Origin: an uncultured bacterium | Lineage (GTDB): Bacteria > DRYD01 | Assembly (NCBI GenBank): GCA_937139605.1 | Contig: CAKZQG010000044.1 | Coordinates: forward strand, 44,215 to 108,214 | Direction of reading: 5' to 3' | Length of the DNA stretch: 64,000 bases | Shown: positions 17,088-25,623 of the stretch, in pieces | How the letters are laid out: every line of letters starts with the position of its first letter | Position numbering within the stretch: position 1 is the first letter of the stretch | The notes under the pieces: generated by a model | Database searches by the model: none | Seen by the model: only the letters and a program-made list of their open reading frames with translations | Told to the model about the DNA's origin: nothing | Translations under genes and position numbers: made by a program

Positions 17088-18014
17088 TTATTTAACTCCT
17101 TTCATAATATTATATTGCTCAAAAGTTTCTTGATAAGTTTTCTTAGCAATTTCTTTCAAAATCTTAAATACTTCTATATAGTTATTTTTCTTAGTATTAA
17201 ATAAATTGAAGTCAAAAATTAAAGGAGAAATAGAAATATATCCATTAAAAACTGCTTCAATATCAGTTATAAAAATATTATTATCTTTATCATAGTTTTC
17301 TAAATAATTTTGGATTTTATTAATAACAGAATCATCAAAATTAGCAGGATGTAATTTCCAGTAAATCCAAAAATACCTATTTTCTTTGGGATCTAATCTA
17401 GGTTCCAATTCAGCTTTATGACGATAAAAATCATGGATAGTAATTATTGGGAAACTATCTTTTTTTAATTTTTCAAAAGCAGGAAAATTTATATTTAAAA
17501 AAACTTTATCAAATAAATTATCATCCATTACATCCTTATAATATTTTACAAATTTATAAATAAATAAACTAGAATAAGAGTAATCAGGATCATTATATTG
17601 AAATAAACTAACAGAAATAGATTTAATATTATTAACAAAGGCTTCAATAGCAGCAGATACTGTTCCAGATATACTTAAATCGTACCCTAAATTAGGTCCC
17701 CTATTTATCCCAGAAACAACTAAATCTACATCTGGTAATAAATACTTACTGCCGATAATAACGCAATCTGCAGGAGAACCCGTAGCTTCATAGATATCTA
17801 ATTTCCCATCAGAATAGAGATTTTTTATTTTAACAGGGATTTTATACGTAATGGAATGGCCACTAACACTTCGCTCCTCATTAGGCGCTATAACTACTAA
17901 TTTATTTACAAAATCATCCGAATCCTCACTAAAAACCTTATACAATGAAATAATCCCATCCGAATTAACCCCATCATCATTAGTAAAAATTAAATTTAAT
18001 TTTCTATTATTCAA
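17088..18014 (-). CDS. surE: 5'/3'-nucleotidase SurE
   Basis: The 308-residue SurE phosphatase dephosphorylates nucleoside monophosphates and helps stationary-phase survival. The metal site is clear: IFTNDDGVNSDG near residues 9-20, the RSVSGHS loop, TGSPADCV and VSGINRGPNLGYD. It is longer than the typical 250 residues because of its C-terminal part. The only usable start is a TTG at 18014 with GGGGG 6 nt upstream; no ATG or GTG precedes the TNDDG motif in frame. It lies directly upstream of the S55 peptidase gene (3-bp gap). Confidence 0.95.
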   Translation of the reverse strand: MNNRKLNLIFTNDDGVNSDGIISLYKVFSEDSDDFVNKLVVIAPNEERSVSGHSITYKIPVKIKNLYSDGKLDIYEATGSPADCVIIGSKYLLPDVDLVVSGINRGPNLGYDLSISGTVSAAIEAFVNNIKSISVSLFQYNDPDYSYSSLFIYKFVKYYKDVMDDNLFDKVFLNINFPAFEKLKKDSFPIITIHDFYRHKAELEPRLDPKENRYFWIYWKLHPANFDDSVINKIQNYLENYDKDNNIFITDIEAVFNGYISISPLIFDFNLFNTKKNNYIEVFKILKEIAKKTYQETFEQYNIMKGVK

Positions 18015-18053
18015 AATAAACCCCCTTCCTTTCTATCTTTATTTAAGATCACT

Positions 18054-19343
18054 TTATTCTTTTTTTATAATATCTTTAACTTTATTAACAATTTCAAGGT
18101 TTCTACTATCAAGAAGTTTCATTAATGTATTAATTACAATTTTATAATTTGCTTTCTGGATTATATTAAGCATCTTTAAAATAATGTTATCATCATAAAG
18201 AAATAATTCTTTTGTAAAAGCTTCTAATTTATTATCGTTTAAAACTATATCAAATTCATCAATAAAATCAAGGATTACATTTTTCAATCTATTATTTTCG
18301 GTTTTTGTAAAATCTTGAAGAATTTTACCTAAAAGACTATCCAAAATTTCACTATCTTCTTCTTTTTTATTTAACAAATTTCCTTTAAAAATTTCTTTAT
18401 TATTTACAAAATTAGCCAAAAAATAATACTTTAAAGCATAATTATTAGATAAATTAGTATAAATATCATTAGTTATTTTTAGTAAATTTAGTTTTAAAAA
18501 GTATTTTTCATCTTCAAGTTTATCAGCTACATAATTTTCTAAATTCTTATTAATACCAATAATATTTTTAATAATATTCAAAGAAAAGCAAAGATTTAAA
18601 AGGATCAAATTTATTATATTAATTTTATTTTCGTCATCTATATTACTAATAAATGAATTAATAAAATTCAAAGCTTTGTAAATAAAATGATTGAGATATT
18701 CAAACACAAAAATAGCATTAAATTTTTCTTTGTTTTTATCAATATATTTAATTATATCTAAAAAAGCTTCAAAGAAATTAATAAAAAAATGCTCCCATTT
18801 AGGATAATTAGTCTCATAATAACTCTTTAAAAACTCAAAAGCTTTATCAATATATTTTGAATTATTTCTATAATTTAATGCTAAATATAAAACTACTTCA
18901 AATACTTTAATATTAACTAAAAACGGTTTATCTTTATTTAAAAGATTTAAAATTTCATCTATATATCCTATATACCCATATTTTTTGATAAACTCTAAAT
19001 ACTCTTTTAAACATTCTATATCATTTTCAGATTTTAAATAATTCATAATATCAACTATAAGATCTTTGTAATCCATTAAATATGCTATTTTAACTACATA
19101 TAATCTTATTAAAGAAACATTCGTATAAATCTGATTATAAACTACTTTAGAAATAGAAGAAAATTGGATTCTAAATTTATTAAATAGTTTTTCATCTTTT
19201 TTAATATATAATATAGTTTTATAAATATTTATTAATGTATCCAAAACAACTGAATCTTTATTAGAAGATATATTTTTATACCAATTATTAATAACTTCTT
19301 TTAGATATAAATCATTTTGTAGTTTAGATAAATCTATTTCCAC
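18054..19343 (-). CDS. Unidentified all-helical protein
   Basis: A 429-residue soluble protein starting at a GTG just after tRNA-Ser. It consists of successive amphipathic helices with no catalytic motif, signal peptide or membrane segment. The spacing of Leu/Ile/Tyr-rich helices (for example LNIIKNIIGINKN and ILKMLNIIQKANYKIVINTLMKLL) suggests HEAT/ARM-like alpha-solenoid repeats. It is Asn- and Lys-rich like the other unknown helical proteins at 1-1207 and 34208-35410. It is followed by surE about 40 bp downstream. I do not recognise the family. Confidence 0.75.
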   Translation of the reverse strand: MEIDLSKLQNDLYLKEVINNWYKNISSNKDSVVLDTLINIYKTILYIKKDEKLFNKFRIQFSSISKVVYNQIYTNVSLIRLYVVKIAYLMDYKDLIVDIMNYLKSENDIECLKEYLEFIKKYGYIGYIDEILNLLNKDKPFLVNIKVFEVVLYLALNYRNNSKYIDKAFEFLKSYYETNYPKWEHFFINFFEAFLDIIKYIDKNKEKFNAIFVFEYLNHFIYKALNFINSFISNIDDENKINIINLILLNLCFSLNIIKNIIGINKNLENYVADKLEDEKYFLKLNLLKITNDIYTNLSNNYALKYYFLANFVNNKEIFKGNLLNKKEEDSEILDSLLGKILQDFTKTENNRLKNVILDFIDEFDIVLNDNKLEAFTKELFLYDDNIILKMLNIIQKANYKIVINTLMKLLDSRNLEIVNKVKDIIKKE

Positions 19344-19357
19344 AGTTTTTATCTATC

Positions 19358-19448
19358 AGGAGGGAAGGGGATTTGAACCCCTGAGGTAGTGTCAAAACTA
19401 CCTAGTGGTTTTCGAGACCACCGCCTTCGACCACTCGGCCATCCCTCC
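19358..19448 (-). tRNA. tRNA-Ser(CGA)
   Basis: The 91-nt class II tRNA has acceptor GGAGGGA/TCCCTCC, an anticodon stem GTGGT/ACCAC with loop CTCGAAA (anticodon CGA, codon UCG), a long variable arm GGTAGTTTTGACACTACC and T-arm AGGGG-TTCAAAT-CCCCT. The discriminator base is U rather than the usual G73 of bacterial tRNA-Ser, and CCA is not encoded. It sits between pruA (upstream on this strand) and the helical protein gene. Confidence 0.95.
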
Positions 19449-19469
19449 ACATCTAATATCTCATAAAAA

Positions 19470-21086
19470 TTAGAAATCTATTTTTTCAGAGACACTTTTA
19501 GGATTAAGGAAAAACAATAAATAATCTGGGCCACCAGCTTTTGAGTTAGTTCCACTAAACTTAAATCCCCCAAATGGATGAACCCCGACAATAGCACCCG
19601 TACATTTCCTGTTTATATACAAATTCCCACAATAAAACTCATTCTTAGCTTTATTAATATTAAACCTATTTTGACTAAAAACCGCACCAGTTAAACCATA
19701 TTCTACACTATTAGCTATACTAATAGCCTCATCAAAATCAGAATATTTCATAACCGCTAAAACAGGACCAAAAATCTCTTCTTGCGCAATAACATCATTA
19801 ACTTTTACATCTTCAAATACAGTAGGCTCAATATAATACCCTGAATACTTATAGTCATATCTTTTTCCCCCAAAAACTAACTTATTCTGTTTTTTACCAA
19901 TTTCTATATAATTCATTATTTTATTCAGTGCTTGTTCATTTATAACCGGTCCTAAGAATTTATTTTCCTTAGGTAACCCTATTTCTATTTTTGACACATT
20001 TTCTAATAGCTTATTCATAAATTTATCGTAAATATTTTTATGAAGGAGCAAACGAGATAAAGCCGAGCATTTTTGTCCTTGGAATCCGAAAGCACTAGCT
20101 ATAACAGAATTAACTGCATAGTTCATAAAATCTTCATCATAAATTTCATCAACAATAATAGCATTTTTCCCACCCATTTCTGCTATAACTCTTTTTAAAT
20201 GTGATCTTCCTGGATAATTTGCAGCATTTTTATGAATAAGCAAACCAACTTCTTTAGAACCTGTAAAAGCTATCATATGAATATCAGGATGTTTTACTAA
20301 ATAATCTCCAACAATTTCGCCAGTACCTGGAAGATAATTAATAACGCCTTCAGGAACTCCAGCTTCTATTAGTAATTCATATAACAGATAGCTCATCATA
20401 GGAGCATCTTCAGCAGGCTTAAGTATAACAGTATTACCAGTTATTAAAGCAGCAACAGTCATACCTAAGGGTATAGCGAGTGGGAAATTCCATGGAGGAA
20501 TAACAACTACAACCCCTAAAGGCAAATAATAATAATAATTAACTTCCCCAGGAAATGGTAATAATTTTTTAGGATTTTCATGAATATCTATCATTAAATT
20601 AGAGTAGTATTCAAGGTAATCGATAGCTTCAGCGACATCAGCATCAGCTTCTGTCCAATTCTTACCAACTTCTAAAACCATCCAAGCAATAAACTCAAAT
20701 CTCCTTTTTCTCAAAATATTAGCAGCTAATCTAAATATATTAACTCTATCATATACGTTAAGCTTAGCCCAAGTTTTAAATTTTTCATTAGCATATTTTA
20801 CAGCTTTATCAGCTAACTCAATAGTAGCATCTTGAAATATTCCTATTACTTGATTAGTATCTCCAGGATTTATAGATAGTATCTTTTTATCAACATAATA
20901 TTCTTTATCAATAAAGATAGGGTACTCTTTATTTAAATTAGATTCAACAAATTCAAAAGCTTTTTTGATTTTCTCAATGTTTATAGGATTTTTAAAATCT
21001 AAAAAAGGTTCAGTAGCGTATTCCCAACTACTATGAATAATGGGATCATTTAAGTGATTTAATTTAGTAAAATTTGTAGTTTTCAT
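19470..21086 (-). CDS. pruA: L-glutamate gamma-semialdehyde (P5C) dehydrogenase
   Basis: The 538-residue NAD(P)-dependent aldehyde dehydrogenase oxidises P5C/glutamate semialdehyde to glutamate in proline and arginine breakdown. Group-specific features are the N-terminal WEYATEPFLDF, the PPWNFPLAIPLGMTVAALITGNTV loop, FTGSKEVG, AEMGGKNAIIVD with the general-base Glu, and the catalytic Cys in FQGQKCSALSR near residue 324. The length matches the stand-alone RocA/PruA type. GGGGGG lies before the ATG. Proline dehydrogenase is not adjacent. The ureohydrolase SpeB at 33 kb fits an arginine-catabolising lifestyle. Confidence 0.95.
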   Translation of the reverse strand: MKTTNFTKLNHLNDPIIHSSWEYATEPFLDFKNPINIEKIKKAFEFVESNLNKEYPIFIDKEYYVDKKILSINPGDTNQVIGIFQDATIELADKAVKYANEKFKTWAKLNVYDRVNIFRLAANILRKRRFEFIAWMVLEVGKNWTEADADVAEAIDYLEYYSNLMIDIHENPKKLLPFPGEVNYYYYLPLGVVVVIPPWNFPLAIPLGMTVAALITGNTVILKPAEDAPMMSYLLYELLIEAGVPEGVINYLPGTGEIVGDYLVKHPDIHMIAFTGSKEVGLLIHKNAANYPGRSHLKRVIAEMGGKNAIIVDEIYDEDFMNYAVNSVIASAFGFQGQKCSALSRLLLHKNIYDKFMNKLLENVSKIEIGLPKENKFLGPVINEQALNKIMNYIEIGKKQNKLVFGGKRYDYKYSGYYIEPTVFEDVKVNDVIAQEEIFGPVLAVMKYSDFDEAISIANSVEYGLTGAVFSQNRFNINKAKNEFYCGNLYINRKCTGAIVGVHPFGGFKFSGTNSKAGGPDYLLFFLNPKSVSEKIDF

Positions 21087-21203
21087 AATAATATCCCCCC
21101 TTTTTATAAATAATCTTTTAAATTAAAAATACTAAAATGCTTCTAATTTAGATTTTCTATAATAAAAACATAATACCTACTTGGAGATTATTTTTTTAAG
21201 ATA

Positions 21204-22262
21204 TTATTTTTTTAAGAAAACATTTTCAACGGAGAAGCCATGCTTATCAGCTAATTCTTTAATTTTAATAATTTTATTACTATCAATATTTCTACCGATA
21301 CTATAGTTTTCTTTAATATTTTCAGCAGTAAGGATAATAGTTTCAGCCATACAAGCTAAAACATTATTCTTAGGATACCCTATTATATCTTCAAAAGATA
21401 TATTATTAAATAATTTTCTAAATGTAGGGATAGAAGGTAATCTAATAATTCCGCCTTCAATAACAATAACATCTTTTCGTTTTTCAATAACTTCCTTAGA
21501 TACATTATGAGGCATAGAAATATCACATACTATAGAATTATATTTTAAGTCATTAACATTAATTAATTCATTAGGACTAGAGGTAGCAACGATAACTACA
21601 TCACTAACTTTAGTAGCTTCAGAGATATTATTTGTAATTAAAATATTTTCTTTATTAAAATAAGGGTCATTTATAGTGATTTCATTTTTTAAAGCATTTA
21701 ATCGGCTTTTATTTCTTGCAACTAAATATATCTTTTTATAATCTCTATATATTAAATTAGAGATAGCTTTACCAATAGCACCAGTAGCGCCAATAACAGA
21801 TACAACTAAATCTTTTTTATTTAAATTCATTTGATTTAAATTATAATCGACTACTTCTAAAGAGGAAGCTACAGTATAAGAAGCCCCAGAGGTAAAATAT
21901 AATCTTTCTTTAAAGAGATTAACTAAAGTTAATCCAGCACGCCCTACAATAGAAGTAAAAGCCCCCAAACCTAATATTTTAGTACCTAATTTTATAGCTA
22001 AATTACTAGCTTTTATTAATTTACTAACTGCCAATTTTTCGTCTTCTATAAACTGCTTGGCTAATAAAGGGATAACTATGAACATTCCAAAAACTGTATC
22101 ATTAGTTTTAGTTTTTAATTCAATTTCAGCAGCAACAAAAGGATCTATCCATTTCAAAATTCCTTCAATAAAATCAGGTCTTTTATTAACAAGCTCAGGC
22201 ATAACCCTATATAAGTCATTATAATTTAAAGGATGAATAAAAAACCCAAAAGGTCCTTTCAT
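21204..22262 (-). CDS. Acyl-ACP-reductase-like Rossmann oxidoreductase
   Basis: The 352-residue protein resembles cyanobacterial long-chain acyl-ACP reductase (AAR) and the wider COG5322 dehydrogenases. It shares the N-terminal architecture FGFFIHPLNYNDLYRVMPEL, the hallmark LGAFTSIVG and TSGASYTVASSLE segments, the NAD(P)-binding VIGATGAIGKAI near residue 150, and a C-terminal ACMAETIILTAE with the Cys typical of the family. AAR reduces acyl-ACP to fatty aldehyde through an acyl-Cys. It directly follows lpxA (1-bp gap), itself acyl-ACP dependent, and shares an operon with fabZ, so an acyl-ACP or acyl-CoA substrate is plausible. Enzymatic activity is inferred, not shown. Confidence 0.75.
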   Translation of the reverse strand: MKGPFGFFIHPLNYNDLYRVMPELVNKRPDFIEGILKWIDPFVAAEIELKTKTNDTVFGMFIVIPLLAKQFIEDEKLAVSKLIKASNLAIKLGTKILGLGAFTSIVGRAGLTLVNLFKERLYFTSGASYTVASSLEVVDYNLNQMNLNKKDLVVSVIGATGAIGKAISNLIYRDYKKIYLVARNKSRLNALKNEITINDPYFNKENILITNNISEATKVSDVVIVATSSPNELINVNDLKYNSIVCDISMPHNVSKEVIEKRKDVIVIEGGIIRLPSIPTFRKLFNNISFEDIIGYPKNNVLACMAETIILTAENIKENYSIGRNIDSNKIIKIKELADKHGFSVENVFLKK

Positions 22263-22263
22263 T

Positions 22264-23046
22264 TTACCTTAATAATAAACCCCTTTCACTACCCAAATTT
22301 ATAAAATCTAAAACTATATTCAAAATTAACAATTCATCTATTTTATTATTTTCAATGAGTTCATTTTTAAGGATTTGTAATTCTTCTTTTATTCTACTTA
22401 TAGTAAATCCTTTTGTATAGATCAACTGATATATTTTTTTAGCGATGTTTATTTGATTAAAATTGAATCCATTTCTTTTCATTCCTTCTTTATTAATTCC
22501 AACGACTTTAGCAGGGTTCCCGTCAACCATCATAAACGGTGGGACATCTTTAACAACTTTAGCCATCCCCCCAACAATAGTGTATTTTCCTATTTTAACT
22601 TTCTGATGGATTCCAGCCATTCCACCTAAAATGACATAATCATCAATAAAAGAATATCCAGCCATTGCAGCATATGAAGAAATAACCGTATTACTTCCTA
22701 CATAACAATTATGTGCAATATGAGAATATGCCATAATATAATTATTATCTTTTATAATAGTTTTATTATTTAAACCTGTAGCTCTGTGAATAGTAGTAAA
22801 TTCTCTAATAATATTATTTTTACCTATAAAAACAAAAGATTGCTCATTTTTAAAACTTTTATCTTGTGGAGGAGTTCCAATAACAACAAATGGATATATA
22901 ATCGTTCCTTCATCTATAATTGTATTACATTCAATAAAAACATTATCCATTATTTTGACATTCTTAGAAATTTTACAATTAGGTCCAATATAAACATTTT
23001 TTCCAATATAATCGCTTAATACAACAGAACTACTATCAATATTCAT
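22264..23046 (-). CDS. lpxA: Acyl-ACP:UDP-GlcNAc(-type) O/N-acyltransferase
   Basis: LpxA makes the first acylated lipid A precursor. The 260-residue protein is a left-handed beta-helix of hexapeptide repeats (YIGPNCKI, NVFIECNTI, CYVGSNTVISSYA) with the active-site region TIHRATGLNNKT, the catalytic-type His in AYSHIAHNCYVG near 119, and the LpxA C-terminal helical domain after GNPAKVVGINKEGMKRNGF. I start at the ATG at 23046 (MNIDSSSV, matching the usual MID.. beginning); a TTG six codons upstream overlaps the previous gene. The adjacent GnnA-like oxidoreductase suggests the acceptor could be a 3-amino sugar (N-acylation). lpxB, lpxC and lpxD are not here. Confidence 0.93.
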   Translation of the reverse strand: MNIDSSSVVLSDYIGKNVYIGPNCKISKNVKIMDNVFIECNTIIDEGTIIYPFVVIGTPPQDKSFKNEQSFVFIGKNNIIREFTTIHRATGLNNKTIIKDNNYIMAYSHIAHNCYVGSNTVISSYAAMAGYSFIDDYVILGGMAGIHQKVKIGKYTIVGGMAKVVKDVPPFMMVDGNPAKVVGINKEGMKRNGFNFNQINIAKKIYQLIYTKGFTISRIKEELQILKNELIENNKIDELLILNIVLDFINLGSERGLLLR

Positions 23047-23060
23047 AGAAACAAAATAAT

Positions 23061-24044
23061 TCAAGAAACTTTTATTTTATCAACAATATTAAATTGTTCG
23101 TATATTCTTTTTAACATTTGAAAACTAACTTTTAAAGCGTTAATTCCATCATCAACAGTAACAAGCGGTTTTCTATTTTCATTAATAGAATTAATAAACT
23201 CTGTTAGTTCTAATCTCAAAGGTTCATATCTAATAACGTTAGGGATTTCCACTTTCATTTCAAAGCTTTCATAATTAGCATCTTTATAAATATTAAGTGG
23301 CACATAATGAACTTCTACATACTGAGAAATATAATCTGCATAAATAGAGTTATCTGATTGTATTATTCTAATTTTTCTTTCTTTAACGGGATGGCATCTA
23401 CTACTAGTTAGAACAACAATAGTATCATTTTCAAAAGTGATACTAGCGTTAGCAATATCTTCATTTAAAGTAAAATCATATACACTATTTCCTAACGCAT
23501 TTATTTCCCTAATTTCTTTACCTTTAAGTAGATAATTTACAACGATATCTATATCATGAATCATAAGATCTAAAACTACACCGGTAGAGGGTTTTCTATT
23601 AGGTAGAGGTCCCATTCTTCTTATTTCCATAAATATAGGTTTTTTTATATAATTAATAATTTGTTTTAAAACGGGGTTAAATCTTTCAGTATGTCCTACC
23701 ATGAAAATTATCCCTTTTTTATAAGCTAATTCTTTTAATTCTTCTGCATGTTCTAAGTTATCAGTGATAGGTTTTTCAATTAATATGTGTTTCCCATATT
23801 CTAATACAGTTTTAGCTACCTCATAGTGTTTATCAGTAGGTACTGCAATAGAAACAGCATCTACTGATTTTATTAATTCTTTAACTTCTTTATAATAATT
23901 AGTACCTAAGTTTTCAGCTACCATTTTAGCTTTAGATTCGTCTAAATCATAAACCCCAACTAACTTACAGATCTTATTTTGTGAATAAATCCTAGCATGA
24001 TGAAATCCCATATATCCAACGCCTATTACCCCAATTTTGAGCAT
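23061..24044 (-). CDS. Gfo/Idh/MocA oxidoreductase (GnnA-like)
   Basis: The 327-residue NAD(P)-dependent sugar oxidoreductase has an N-terminal Rossmann motif IGVIGVGYMGFHHARIY, the family signature ILIEKPITDN near residue 92 and a C-terminal beta-sheet domain with MIHDIDIVVNYL, in which the catalytic-type His lies. In several Gram-negatives a member of this family lies beside lpxA. In Acidithiobacillus and Leptospira, GnnA oxidises the 3-OH of UDP-GlcNAc so that GnnB can aminate it before LpxA. Here it lies between fabZ and lpxA, supporting a lipid A role, but gnnB is not seen. AAGGGG Shine-Dalgarno. Confidence 0.85.
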   Translation of the reverse strand: MLKIGVIGVGYMGFHHARIYSQNKICKLVGVYDLDESKAKMVAENLGTNYYKEVKELIKSVDAVSIAVPTDKHYEVAKTVLEYGKHILIEKPITDNLEHAEELKELAYKKGIIFMVGHTERFNPVLKQIINYIKKPIFMEIRRMGPLPNRKPSTGVVLDLMIHDIDIVVNYLLKGKEIREINALGNSVYDFTLNEDIANASITFENDTIVVLTSSRCHPVKERKIRIIQSDNSIYADYISQYVEVHYVPLNIYKDANYESFEMKVEIPNVIRYEPLRLELTEFINSINENRKPLVTVDDGINALKVSFQMLKRIYEQFNIVDKIKVS

Positions 24045-24078
24045 AAAAAACCCCTTCTTTAGCTATTTTTTTATTATA

Positions 24079-24513
24079 TTATTTTTTAGGAGTGATTGCA
24101 AAAGTAAGGCTACCATAAGCTACTAAATTATTTTCTATATAAACTTCTCCCTTAGCAGTAGGAAATATAACTTCCCCTAATTTTTTTATTTTCTCTTTTT
24201 TAACTTTTATAATTAAATCATCTCCAGGCTTTACAGATTTCTTAAATTTAAATTCATTAACAGCAGTTAAAACTGGTAGATATTGATCTTTAGGTTCAAA
24301 GTTATGTAAAAAAAGGATACCTGCCGCTTGTGCCATTGCTTCTATTATTATAACGCCAGGTAATACAGGGTTATCTGGAAAATGCCCAACAAAAAACCAT
24401 TCGTTTATACTTACACTTTTCTTTACAATTATCTCATCATCTTTTAAATCCAAAACTTTATCTACAAATAAAAACGGATATCTATGAGGTAACGATTTTA
24501 ATATTATATCCAT
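24079..24513 (-). CDS. fabZ: 3-hydroxyacyl-ACP dehydratase
   Basis: The 144-residue hot-dog-fold enzyme dehydrates 3-hydroxyacyl-ACP in fatty acid elongation. LPHRYPFLFVDKV opens the domain, and catalytic His44 (VGHFPDNPVLPG) and Glu58 (IIIEAMAQAAG) are present. GAGG Shine-Dalgarno. It precedes the GnnA-like gene and lpxA; fabZ next to lpxA is a classic arrangement that balances 3-hydroxyacyl-ACP between membrane lipids and lipid A. Confidence 0.96.
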   Translation of the reverse strand: MDIILKSLPHRYPFLFVDKVLDLKDDEIIVKKSVSINEWFFVGHFPDNPVLPGVIIIEAMAQAAGILFLHNFEPKDQYLPVLTAVNEFKFKKSVKPGDDLIIKVKKEKIKKLGEVIFPTAKGEVYIENNLVAYGSLTFAITPKK

Positions 24514-24583
24514 TACCTCATAATTCTATATTAAAACAAACTTTCCTTTTAAAATTGTTTCAGAAAATTTTTAAATAAAAAAT

Positions 24584-25459
24584 TTAAATCATTTGAGGAA
24601 TCCATATAGTTTTTATTTCTACAAAATTCATTAAAAATTCTAATTTAAATAAATCATCGTTATAAAAATCGGTTTCATTTATTTCTTTAATAAATGTTCT
24701 TTTAACATTAAAAGATGCACCTTCCTGAATAATTTCTTTTAATTTACTATTTTTTTCATTTGATTCATTATAAACAAAACAAATATGATTAACATCCATA
24801 TGATTGGCTAAAACAGGAACCAATTCTTGATAAAACCCAGATAGTATATTAATAACTCCAGGTAATACATCAGATGCTATTATAATTTCAGAAAAAGATA
24901 ATATACTTAAAGGGTTATTTTCAACTAAAACTACTACAACATTCCCAAGCATAATAATTGGGATAGTTAAAGAAATAAAAGCTAAAAGAGAGGGTTTATC
25001 TGGCAAAACTACTCCTACTATTCCTACAGGTTCTGGAGTAGAATAATTAACAAATTTATTATTAACATTATTAATAGTTCCTATTAAATGGTGAAACTTG
25101 TCAGCAAAACCAGCAAAATATATTAACCTATCTATACTAAGTTCCACTTCTTTTTTAGGGTCATTAGCTCCAGTCAAGCTTAGTTCATAGATAAATTCTT
25201 GTTTTCTATTTTCAAGTTCTTCAGCAATTCTATAGATTATTTGTCCTTTGTTATAACCAGTTTTTGATGCCCAGGTATTAAAAATAGCTCTTGAATATCT
25301 TACAGCGTCTCTTAAATCTTTTTTAGAGCTTCTAACTACATTAGCTAAAAATTTCCCATCCTTATCTAAAACCTTATAAGTCCTATTACTTTCACTTCTA
25401 ATTAAGTTATTGTTTACTAATATTTTATATGTTTTTTTTACATTTAATCTTTGTTGCAT
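24584..25459 (-). CDS. Truncated aldehyde-dehydrogenase-like protein without the catalytic Cys domain
   Basis: The 291-residue protein corresponds to the NAD-binding N-terminal half of an ALDH: RTYKVLDKDGKFLANVVRSSKKDLRDAV, the helical segment FNTWASKTGYNKGQIIYRIAEELE, and GIVGVVLPDKPSLLAFISLTIPIIMLGN, which replaces the usual PWNFP loop. The frame ends after about 290 residues and the catalytic Cys/Glu domain is missing. No remnant of it is seen downstream, where fabZ begins 70 bp later. Similar half-length ALDH-like proteins exist in other bacteria, so it may be a real pseudoenzyme or a partner subunit rather than debris. It is the first gene after the structured leader. AGG Shine-Dalgarno only. 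Confidence 0.75.
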   Translation of the reverse strand: MQQRLNVKKTYKILVNNNLIRSESNRTYKVLDKDGKFLANVVRSSKKDLRDAVRYSRAIFNTWASKTGYNKGQIIYRIAEELENRKQEFIYELSLTGANDPKKEVELSIDRLIYFAGFADKFHHLIGTINNVNNKFVNYSTPEPVGIVGVVLPDKPSLLAFISLTIPIIMLGNVVVVLVENNPLSILSFSEIIIASDVLPGVINILSGFYQELVPVLANHMDVNHICFVYNESNEKNSKLKEIIQEGASFNVKRTFIKEINETDFYNDDLFKLEFLMNFVEIKTIWIPQMI

Positions 25460-25480
25460 TAATACCTATTATTAACAAAA

Positions 25481-25498
25481 GTGTATAAGAATATACAC
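25481..25498 (-). terminator. Terminator-like hairpin or operator in the leader of the lipid operon
   Basis: GTGTATA-AGAA-TATACAC is a perfect 7-bp inverted repeat. On the minus strand it is followed directly by TTTTGTT and lies 22 bp before the ATG at 25459. That is the shape of a weak intrinsic terminator, so it could act as an attenuator for the structured RNA upstream. As DNA it is also a good dyad operator of the TetR/FadR kind. Which one applies cannot be decided from sequence. Confidence 0.5.
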
Positions 25499-25502
25499 CT
25501 TT

Positions 25503-25575
25503 GGCAGACCTATTTGTATTCCGCCATGTTATATCAGGTTAGCCCTATAGTCTGCAGGCGGTATTAGGCTAACCT
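25503..25575 (-). ncRNA. G+C-rich leader block with three interlaced complementary pairs
   Basis: In this A+T-rich sequence a compact G+C-rich block holds three segments followed, in the same order, by their exact complements. On the plus strand these are GCAGAC (25504-25509), CCGCC (25521-25525), AGGTTAGCC (25536-25544), then GTCTGC (25550-25555), GGCGG (25557-25561) and GGCTAACCT (25567-25575). All three helices cross one another, so they cannot form as simple nested stems. They must form pseudoknots or alternative structures. On the minus strand the block lies just ahead of the terminator-like hairpin (25481-25498) and the ALDH-like/fabZ/lpxA genes, as expected for a riboswitch-like attenuator. 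No known family is recognised; an independent small RNA is the alternative. Confidence 0.45.
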
Positions 25576-25623
25576 TGTACCAAAACAATAGCCTATCTAC
25601 ATACAAAAACTACCTTAACAACT

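Noticed and set aside
25503-25575. Integron attC site
   Set aside because: The outer boxes do not fit RYYYAAC/GTTRRRY and no integrase or cassette array is present; the interlaced order does not match the nested attC arms.
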